DNA of 64,000 nt from NCBI RefSeq assembly GCF_000002425.4, contig NC_037256.1, forward strand, positions 5,923,648 through 5,987,647, written 5' to 3'. Positions within the stretch are counted from its first letter, which is position 1, and every line of letters starts with the position of its first letter. The position numbers and the translations under genes were made by a program. The notes under the pieces were generated by a model that ran no database searches, was not told where the DNA came from, and saw only the letters and a list, made by a program, of their open reading frames with translations. The DNA comes from Physcomitrium patens (taxonomy: Eukaryota; Streptophyta; Bryopsida; Funariales; Funariaceae). Shown piece by piece: positions 49,619 through 64,000 of this stretch.

Positions 49619-52600
49619 ATGGATTGTGGAATAGGTTGTTCCAAGCATGTGACACCTTCTAAGTATTCATTTGACACTTATGAGGCTATTCCAGCATCAA
49701 ACGTGGTGTTGACAGATAGTGGTACATGTGAAGCCATTAGAATTGGCTCTATCATGGTAGAGGTGGTTGTGAATGGACAAACCAATAGGATCAGATTCAA
49801 AAACGTCCTTCATGTGCCTAAGATGAAGCAAAACCTACTTTTGGTGAGTAAACTTGTAATGGAAGGTTTTAAAGTTTAATTTCACATGAATGGATGTATT
49901 GTAAGAACATTGAATGGAGACAAGGTCTTCAAAGGCTTGAAAGAGGGAAATTTATACTACCTCATTTGTAAGAAGGTGAATGGAGTGGAGGTAGTCGCAT
50001 TTGCTGAGTTTACATCAAACCAAGATAAGTTGAATATATGGCATCGTTGCCTTGGCCATTTGAATGTGAAGAGCATGAGAGAGCTCAAGACCATGGTAAG
50101 TGGCTTAGATCTTGGTAATACAAGCCAAAATATAAAATAAATTGCATGTGAAGGATGCATATAAGGCAAACAACAAAAGGCCTCATTTCCAAAGAATGTA
50201 GCAACACATGCTACCAAGTTGTTGGAGATTGTCCATTCAGATGTATATGGACCTATGAAGAACACAAGTATTGGAGGATCAAGGTATTTTCTTACTTTCA
50301 TTGATGATTATTCAAGAAAGATTTGGATCTACATTCTTAAAGCGAAGAGTGAATACTTTTGGAGGTTTAAGGAGTTTAAAACACTTTTTGAGAAACAAAG
50401 TGAATGCAAGATCAAGGTGCTGCATATGGGCAATGGATGTGAGTACATGTCTAAGCAATTTGATGTTTATTTGAAGAATGAAGGAATTGCTAGACAAACC
50501 ACAACTCCATACACTCCACAACAAAATGGTATTGCTGAAAGGGCAAATCGAACCATTGCAGAGATGGCAACGAGCATGCTTCATGCTCAAAACCTTGGCT
50601 ATGAGTTTTGGACAAAAGTTGTGGTGAATGCACTATATACAAGAAATAGGTGTTCAACAAGTATTCTTATATCAATGACACCATAAGAAGCTTGGAGTGG
50701 GAGACAACCTTGCATTTCCCATATGAAGACCTTTGGTTGCATTGCATATGCAAAAACACCAGATTGTATGAGGTCCAAACTTGATGCAAAAGATACAAAG
50801 TGTGTATTTCTTGGTTATTGTGAAGGTACTAAGGTATATAGGTTAATGTGCTTGGAAACCAAGAAGATCATCAAAAGTCGTGATGTTGAGTTTTTGGAGT
50901 ACAAGAGTGCTTGTGAGCACTTGGAGATGTCTCCAAGTGGGAGTAATGGTGTGTTTATGGACACATCTTTGAATTCAGCAAAAAAACAAGAAGATGAAGA
51001 CTATAAAGTTGATGAAGATGAAAAGCCAAAGAAGGTTGAAAAGATGAAGGCTCCGACAATTACTAGGACCAACAATGAAAGAAATGAAGATGTTGAACAT
51101 TGGGATGATGATAATGATGAAGAGTACCAAGCATTGAATGAAAAATGATAAGATTTAAGAGTTGGAAAAGAAGAAGGAGTGCAAGAAGGTGAATGTTCTT
51201 CTACAAGTGAAAGGAGATATCTTTTGAGAGAAAGAAGGCAACGTGGCAAATGGTGGAAGGATCACATCTTTCCTCAAGTATGTAAAGAACATGCAAATGT
51301 TGCTCTTCTTGCTGATCTATTATCTTTGTGTGATGCTATGAAGTGTAAAGATGCAATCAAGTAGGAGAAGGCTATGGAAGAATAGTACCAATCTCTTATA
51401 GACAATGGTACATGGGAATTGGCACCTATTCCAGCAAATCGATCTAGTGTTGGTTGTAAGTGAGTGTTTAGGACTAAAAAAGATGCAATGGGTGTGGTGG
51501 TGAGGCACAAGGTAAGATTAGTTGCAAAAGGATACTCACAAGTTTCTAGAATTGATTTCAATGAGACTTATGCACCCGTTGCCAAATTCACCACCATTAT
51601 GACCATTGTAGCAATTGGGGCAACAATTGATTTGGAAATATACCAAATAGATGTGAAGACGACCCTTTTGAATGGAGAATTATAAGAAGACATCTACATG
51701 GAGCAACTTCAAAGATTTGTACAACAAGGCAAAAAACATCTTGTGTGCAAATTGAAGAAATCCTTGTATAGATTGAAACAATCACTAAGGGCATGGTACC
51801 AACGAATTGACACCTTCTTTGTCAATGAAGGATTTGTGAGGAGTGAAGCTGATCATTTATTGTATGAGATGCAATCTAGAAAGTTCTTGCTGATTGTAAT
51901 CCTTTATGTTGATGATTTGATCATCTCAGCTAACAATATAGAAAAGATGGATTGGATGAAGGTCAAATTAGAAAAGGAATATGAGATGAATAATTTGGAA
52001 GAGTTGTACTATTGCTTGGGAGTGGAATTTGTAAGGGATCATGGTAATAAGACCATTACAATGAGCCAAACCAAGTACATTGAAGAAGTGTTGAAATGAT
52101 TCAACATGGAGGAGTGCAAGCCTATTGGAACACCCTTGGAGGCAAATTTGAAATTGATGAAGCTCACGGATGAGGAATTTGCACAAGTTGAAGGTGAGAT
52201 ACAAAGTGTTCCATACAAGGCAGTAGTAGGCTCACTCATATATACAATTGTGGCCACAAGAGTGGATCTTTTGTATGCGATGAGTGTTGTAAGCCAACAC
52301 ATATCTAAGGCTGGACCAATGCATTGGAAAATGGTAAAGATAATATTGAGGTACTTAAAAGGTACAAAAGACTTCAAATTGTGCCTTGGTGGTAAGAACA
52401 TTGACTTGCAAGGTTATTATGATGCGAATTGGGTTGGAGATGCAAATGATAGAAGATCCACAACAGGATATGTGTTCTTCATTGGAGTGGGAGCCATTTC
52501 ATGGAATTGCATGAGACAACCTACCATTGCAAGATCAACGATGGAAGCAGAGTACATGGCAGCAAGTCATTGTACAATGGAGGCGTGTTGGATAAAGTAA

Positions 52601-52873
52601 CTCTTAAAAGACATTGGTCTAGTGTAATTAGAAGCAACTCTAATTATGTGTGACAATCAAAGATGTCTTACATTTGCCAAGAATCCAAAACACCACTCAA
52701 GGACCAAGCACATTGATGTTCAACATCATTTCATACGAGAGAAGATTGAAGATGGAATAATAGGTATGAAGTATTGTGCTACAAATAACATGCTTGTTGA
52801 TGTGCTTACAAAGGCATTAGTAAAGGATAGATATCATAATTTGATTCAGAGATTAGGATTAAAAGCCTTTTGA
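49619..52873 (+). pseudogene. Element D pol: protease, integrase, RT, RNase H
   Basis: Single frame interrupted by about nine stops. Protease remnant at 49.62-49.88 kb (WIVE, DCGIGCSKHVT-like start; RIRFKNVLHVPKMKQNLLLV). GAG-pre-integrase LNIWHRCLGHLNVKSM follows. Integrase core at 50219-50686: HSDVYGPM keeps the first Asp and TPYTPQQNGIAERANRT keeps the Glu. The middle TDNG-type motif reads HMGNGCEY, so the second Asp is Gly. RT from about 51.4 kb: FRTKKDA, RLVAKGYSQ, ETYAPVAKF and an intact YVDD box (LYVDDLIISAN). RNase H: YYDANWVGD, STTGYVFFIG, STMEAEYMA, ending at RLGLKAF (52873). Dead on several counts. Confidence 0.92.
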
Positions 52874-52891
52874 ATATTAGCAAAGTGGGAG

Positions 52892-53193
52892 TATTGAAAT
52901 TAGCAAGTACTTGCTTAGTTACAACCATATAGAGATTAAGCATAGTATGTTGCTAATAGTAAAAAAGCAGCAAAGAGTTAAAGTAAGTTATTGTGGTGGC
53001 ATCAAAGGTTTAGTTGGATTAGGTAGAAATGGATGTAATATCAAAAGGATGGAAGTTGCCTCGTTGGTGAGCAAAATACTACCTATAATTAAAGAGTGTT
53101 GGAAGTAAGAATCATCTTTCTCCACACTTCTTTTAGACTACAATCCTTGCTGATGCTAAGTGTTTGTAGCTTTTAGACTTCTTTTCTTCAATA
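52892..53193 (+). repeat. 3' LTR of copia element D
   Basis: 302 bases, reading TATTGAAATTAGCAAG at the start (TG expected, TA present) and ending CTTCAATA. It directly follows the purine tract. Confidence 0.9.
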
Positions 53194-53502
53194 CTATTTG
53201 GCAATATACCATAGGACCTTCAACATGTCTTGATTTTGCAAAACACGTATCTTAACTTGCAAGATAATTTTTTTTATATACGCATGACATTATTAGCTTA
53301 TTCTACAAGCTACCAATATTTTTGATACATGGTTAACTTGTTGATTAAGTTTCTAACCTATCAATCAACTACAAATGCATATAAAATCAAAACTACATCT
53401 ATGAAGCTTCTAGGAAGCTTTTTTAAAAGATATTATGAAATTAATTTATTTTTATTTACTTTTATTTAATTATATAGGTAATTATTGAAATAAATATGAC
53501 AC
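53194..53502 (-). repeat. 5' LTR of element B, outer part
   Basis: Reverse complement of the element A LTR start. Landmarks are the ATACATGGTTAACTTG block, paired AGCTT motifs near 53404-53419 and the AATATGACACA end near 53502. It is separated from its other part by element D. Confidence 0.65.
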
Positions 53503-53572
53503 ACATATATTGGATTAAGACCAAGTCAAAATTGGAATAGATAAATAAATTTTTCTATATATTAAGAAATTA

Positions 53573-53607
<35 letters not shown>

Positions 53608-54960
53608 TATATTTGTAGTGATTTTGGTTTTGTTACACAAATTTTTTATTTTTATTTTATCCTTATATTAAAACAAAATAGAAAAAATAAATAAATTATA
53701 GTGATATATATATATGAAATAATATGAAATAATAAAAATAATAAAATTATTCTATTTTCTCAATAAAAATTAAATTATTGTTCAAAAAAAAAAAGAAATC
53801 TACACCTAATTAAATTTCTTGCTAAATGACCAAATATATCAAAATTAAACATATTATATAAAATGATCATTATTTGAAATCAAATTGTAAAGTTTTTTTA
53901 ATTTTTTTTTTTAGATTATCATTAATACTTTTTCAAGTAAAAATATTATTTTAGGATTTAGATATATTTTTTTATAAATTATAAATATAACAATAGATAA
54001 TTCTAAATATCAAAATATCTCCAAATAGTAGCAACTTATATAAGATCTTTTATGTCTTAAAGAATCAATGATAATTAAGAAGCAACAACTTTTAATAAAT
54101 ATTATATTAGAAGTCAATCACTATATTTTTTTAATTTTTTAAAAATAATTAAAGAGATTTATATGAATGTATACATATATAAATATATATTCAAAATATA
54201 TAAAAAAATCCCATATAATCCTAACACTTTATTAGTATTATATGAATTTTATTTTTAAATTTTTTTATTAATATTTTTATAGTATAATTTTGGAATTTAA
54301 GAATATTTTAATAATGAAAGTTTAATATTTTAATTTCACCTATCATTGTTATTGCTATTTTGTTTGTATGAGTTAATTTAATTTAATTTTTGTAATGTGT
54401 ATTTGTTCAAGACACATACTTCAAAAATTTTAAAAAGCTGTTAATTAGAAGATCAGTGAATAGATATTATAATTTCAATAAACCAAAATAAACTAATCAT
54501 GCTGAAATTTTTTAAGATTCTCATTAGGAAATTCTGTAAAGGGATTAAAAATAGAAAAGGAGGTCAAATCACAACCTACTTTGCAAAACTTACACTTTAT
54601 AATATTAGCTACCAATAGCACACATTTCAAGGATTATATCGAAGTCAAAAAATTCAAAATGTACTCTAAAACCGAAAAGAAATTCATTCATGTGTTGATG
54701 CAATAATTCGGAACTAGAATTGAACAAAAATGCAACCTTGTATATATTTATTTACTATTTAAAACGTCCATGGTCACAAAGAAAGTATGTTTGTAACCAT
54801 CAAGCAAAAGACATTCCTTGCTTAACTTTTAAAAATCACTTAAAGCAAGTATTCACGTACTACATTAAATGCAAGTCGACCTTGGATGGAATCCATGTCG
54901 ACGGATGAAGAAAATCACCACGAGGATACATCCACGCGTGGAATATGAGATACGGGGCGT
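53503..54960. other. AT-rich spacer to the FtsHi4 gene
   Basis: Very AT-rich, low-complexity sequence with a TA microsatellite at about 53577-53605 and no coding similarity. Composition rises again from about 54.88 kb. Confidence 0.5.
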
Positions 54961-54997
54961 CGCATGGAGGGGAGCGTCATCCCCCCAGCCCGTGCTA

Positions 54998-55020
54998 GGG
55001 GGGGGGGGGGGGGTGGGGGG
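54998..55020 (+). repeat. G16-T-G6 homopolymer
   Basis: Sixteen G (54998-55013), one T, six G. It lies about 440 bases before the FtsHi4 ATG, at the edge where composition changes. It could form a G-quadruplex, and it may be length-variable or misassembled. Confidence 0.8.
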
Positions 55021-55457
55021 ATGGCAAAATCCATGGCGAAGTGGATAATGAGCCTCGAGGTCCAGCTCCCTTTCGATTGTGTGTGCCGTCGTCGCCTCCA
55101 GCGACGCCGATCCCTGCCTTCTCCGCCATTCCGTCGCCTTTGCTTCGCGGGATTTCTCCCTGCGTCCTACTCTCTTCGAACCCCTTCTCTAACCTAACTG
55201 GGTTCACAGGATTGAGAAAATCCCACAGACGTGCTGAAGTTATAGGCATCGCTGTCTGGGAATCGACGGTTTCATTCTCTCGAGTGAGTGGGTGAGTGGG
55301 TGAGTGTGTGAGCGGGATTCCACATTTGGGTTGTACCGTGAGGTGTGGCGTCGTATTAGTTGCGTGAGGAATTAGAGGAGTCCGAGGAGGGGTTAGATGA
55401 GGGGGATGCGAGGAGAAAGTAGGGTTTAAGGCGGGGTTTTGCGGAGGTTGAAGAAGA
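55021..55457 (+). promoter_or_regulatory. FtsHi4 promoter and 5' leader region
   Basis: GC-balanced sequence between the G-run and the start codon, with a short GTGAGTGG repeat (about 55282-55312). Overlapping ORFs here resemble nothing. No TATA box or named motif can be called with confidence. Confidence 0.4.
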
Positions 55458-61354
<5,897 letters not shown>

Positions 61355-63430
61355 AGTCACACATAGTAATCAATTTAGCGATTTCATTGGTGCACATATT
61401 TTGTCACTCATTATCCTCAATCCCAGTTTGTCACTTTTTTGGAGGTAAAGTATTGACTGAGGCACTTTCAGAACAGTGAAGCTACAGTATTCCACTTGTA
61501 GAGAAGGCAACATGGACGCATTGACTGTTCCTAAGCATATCTATCTTGTAGAACAAAGGAAAGTTCTTTGCGCTTTGAGGAGGTTCACAATGCATATTCA
61601 AAGGCTGGGAATAAATCCACTTGCTTGGCGTGTACACATACAATCAAATGAGTCCACTATCCATGACTTTGGAAAAGACATGCAAGGGTGAATCTGTTCT
61701 TTCTTAATTACGCCTTCGTGTTTTCCTTCATCTCAGTACGAGGTGCTGTTAACTTGGATATGTCATGGCAGAGCTTGCAAGTATTACTCATGAAATCTCG
61801 AGAAAGAACATATACTTACTAATCTTCTTTCTTATTTATTTCTTAGCATCTATACATGCATACCATGAGTAGATAGGGGTCTACAGGTGAATTTGTAGAC
61901 TTAATGAGTGGATGAATAACATCTAATAGATTACTATTTGTGAGATTGAATTTAATGCACATGGATGTGCATTGTGTTTCTTGCATATTCTCCATAAACT
62001 TGAGGTAGCAAGCAATTAGGTAATAGTGGCACATCCCTTTGTTCTATATAATTTTTTCTTTTGATGTTAGATGCTTGTCATATGGTCAAGGAGATGTTTT
62101 ACAACTGAAGAGTTTTAAATTTAAGTTTAGGTGATGGTGATACTTTGATTTAACCTTCCCATAATATATTGTTTTTAGAGATAAGATTTATCTTTGGACT
62201 ACTTCTAAACTTGGGTTTTTGTTTAGTTAAACTTTTTTGAGCAAATCTTATCTCTTTTAGACTACAAGTTGCTAAGTTCAATGAACATATCAAATATTAT
62301 GAATTAGTCCAAACTCCTTATTCAAAATTTTTTCTTTTGAAGGTCAATTTCATATGTTTATTTTTTTAATATCAAGTGTAGAGGTTGATTTTTAATGGTT
62401 GAATAGATACATTTACTCTTTAAACAAATGAAGTAGAAGGTTTTTTATATTCACTTTGATTTGAAAAAACATATGAAATTAACCTTTAATTGATTTTATT
62501 TGTTTACTTGTTTGTTTTTTTTCATAATGAATTTATTACTTTTTAGAATGTAAGTTTAATCATGAATTGGTTCTAAATTTTACTTTAGGTGTGTATGAAC
62601 TAGTAATAATTATTATTGTATTCTATATAATTATAATTTTTTATAGAATAGAGAAGAAAATAAAAATGAGAAGATGTAAGATTTATTATTTATTGTTGTA
62701 GACCAATGTGCTTCAACTTCTTCTTTTATCTTTCAGTATTATGGATACTGTAAATACAAGATATATTTACCACCTTGATTTAATACTTGATGTATTTTCT
62801 TATGGAAATCTATATAGTGTTGATTATATAATAGCATTATCCAAAAAAATAATTTCTTGTACTTATTTCTTACATTAATATTAGTGAAAGAACATTAAAT
62901 TAATTTTATAAAACATGATCATATCCTAAAATGCTTAAAACTATTAAAATAATTTTATTAATGTTATTCTTAGTGGATTATTAATATGAATGATAAAATA
63001 TGGATAATCAATATTTAATTAATTCTTTGCATTAGACTTTGCAATATGTTTTGATTGTTTGAATGTCGTTTTGATAAATATAAGTTTTATAATTTTTTTA
63101 TAATTTAATAAATATTTATTATCTTCTACTAGAACTCTAAACTTTTTAAGAAATAAACACCTTGAAAATCTTAACAAATTAAAAAAAATTGTTGAACATT
63201 GTTAACAACTCTAAGGGATTGTTGTAATTTAATATCTTTGACATTAAAAAGATGCTTTTTTTTAAAGATTTAATAGTTGGCAAAAGTGTATAGAGGCATA
63301 ATTTCAAAAACTACTCCAAAACTTGCATCCTCATTTATATTATTTCAATACTCAATTGCACATGGTTTGACTTAAGTGATTATATATTTATATAAATAAA
63401 CATATATACCATCTATATAATAAGAAAGTT
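61355..63430. other. FtsHi4 3' flank and AT-rich spacer
   Basis: The first few hundred bases are probably 3' untranslated region. From about 61.8 kb the sequence is AT-rich and low-complexity. I found no gene and no transposon protein in it. Confidence 0.45.
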
Positions 63431-64000
63431 TAAGGTGCTCATCGCCACCGTCAGATTCCGTTACATTCCGCCAGAATTTCTGATGGATGGCAGCTTAACA
63501 GGGTGCTGCAAACAGTTGGTTTATTTTTGTTGTGAGCACTGAGAGTGGGATGTATGCATCGCTTCGCAACTGGAAGCATTCTCTCACTGCTGATTCGTTT
63601 CAGTGGTGGCCAACTTTTGGGTTCACTCGTGGCTCAAGTTTTTAGAAGTTTGTGACGATCGCCAGATTAGTGCTGGACATCAAAACCCTGTTTATGGAAA
63701 GCATGGTAGGTGCCAGGTTGAGAATCGGCTTGATGTCTCCATCGTGCCCGAATCAAATTGCTGTGCGAAAACTGAGAGTAATCACGCAGAGGGTCATGTT
63801 GTGAAGGATCCAGATACTGGGGAGGAGATGTCTCCCCCGAGTCGCCCAATTGAGTTTGCATTGTTAAGGATTATCCAATGTGATAGTCGTTCAATTGAAA
63901 TATTCTAGGATTAGTCTTTTTCATGGATGTTAATGCCTGCTGAAAACGTAAATCATTCTTCCGTGACACCCTGCTGAAAGCATCCATCTCAAGAATTCCA
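63431..64000. other. Higher-GC stretch with an unrecognised ORF
   Basis: Composition returns to balanced. A 101-codon plus-strand ORF (63603-63908) begins MVANFWVHSW and includes a charged PDTGEEMSPPSRP stretch. It has no domain I know and overlaps a minus-strand ORF. It could be an exon of a gene beyond the window edge or chance. Confidence 0.25.

Larger units (their letters stand above)
47929..53198 (+). mobile_element. Element D: Ty1/copia retrotransposon with target duplication
   Basis: Most complete element of the nest. Two 302-base LTRs (47934-48235 and 52892-53193) bracket gag and pol, and CTATT occurs on both sides (47929-47933 and 53194-53198). The AAAGTGGGAG purine tract (52882-52891) precedes the 3' LTR. 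The pol order is protease, integrase, RT, RNase H, which defines Ty1/copia. By eye the LTRs differ at about 14 of 302 positions (roughly 95% identical), so it is younger than elements A-C. It is inactive: stops, one gag-pol frame change and a changed integrase catalytic residue. Confidence 0.92.
14565..53502 (-). mobile_element. Element B: Ty3/chromovirus-like retrotransposon, fragmented by nested insertions
   Basis: Outermost element of the nest, minus strand. Reading from its 5' end, the pieces are: 5' LTR (53502-53194 and 47933-47827); leader, gag and protease (about 47.8-45.04 kb); start of reverse transcriptase (42.77-42.20 kb); rest of RT, RNase H and first half of integrase (30.60-29.10 kb); second half of integrase (15.78-14.80 kb); and a truncated 3' LTR (about 14.80-14.57 kb). 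Protein similarity runs on across each gap, showing that the intervening blocks were inserted later. It carries many stops and is dead. The coordinates cover all later insertions too. Confidence 0.8.

Noticed and set aside
13800..54900. Organelle DNA insertion as the cause of the AT-rich block
   Set aside because: No organelle genes were seen. The recognisable content is LTR retrotransposon gag and pol with LTRs and target duplications.

Overview
The window is nuclear DNA of a land plant. It holds spliced genes with plant introns, a plastid FtsHi-type AAA protein with a transit-like N-terminus, a cytosolic ribosomal protein gene with plant promoter boxes, a class III (secretory plant) peroxidase relic and plant-type LTR retrotransposons. 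A TRIM37-like gene beside an FtsHi4 gene, with small introns and AT-rich decayed chromovirus-type elements, makes a bryophyte (moss-like) genome my best guess. That is an inference and is not proven by the sequence.

Layout. 1-2388: gene-free leader of balanced composition. 2389-8100 (+): a 19-exon gene for a RING / B-box / coiled-coil / MATH protein of the TRIM37 type, about 900 residues. 8101-9195: short intergenic stretch with promoter boxes. 9196-10369 (+): two-exon ribosomal protein L23a (uL23) gene. 10370-12081: nothing recognised. 12098-12893 (-): class III peroxidase pseudogene with two in-frame stops and no recognisable 3' half. 12900-13786: nothing recognised. 55458-61354 (+): 16-exon gene for the proteolytically dead plastid AAA protein FtsHi4, about 930 residues. 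61355-64000: AT-rich spacer, then a short higher-GC stretch with an unrecognised ORF.

Between about 13.8 and 54.9 kb composition drops sharply to very AT-rich, and almost everything recognisable is LTR retrotransposon. The pieces can be read as a nest. Element B (Ty3/chromovirus-like, minus strand) is outermost, with its ends near 14.57 and 53.50 kb. Element A (same family, plus strand, 15.78-29.09 kb) sits inside B's integrase. Element C (a large Ty3 element with 1.44 and 1.65 kb LTRs, 30602-42191) sits inside B's reverse transcriptase. Element D (Ty1/copia, 47934-53193, two 302-bp LTRs and a CTATT target duplication) sits inside B's 5' LTR. Several 1.25-2.6 kb non-coding repeats (called X, Y and Z here) are inserted in turn into A and B. 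All coding regions are broken by stops that mostly look like C-to-T or G-to-A changes, as expected of methylated, silenced DNA.

The functional genes do not form a pathway: they are an E3 ubiquitin ligase candidate, a ribosomal protein and a chloroplast-envelope import-motor subunit. Exon borders were set by reading splice signals and family continuity by eye. No alignment or search was run.
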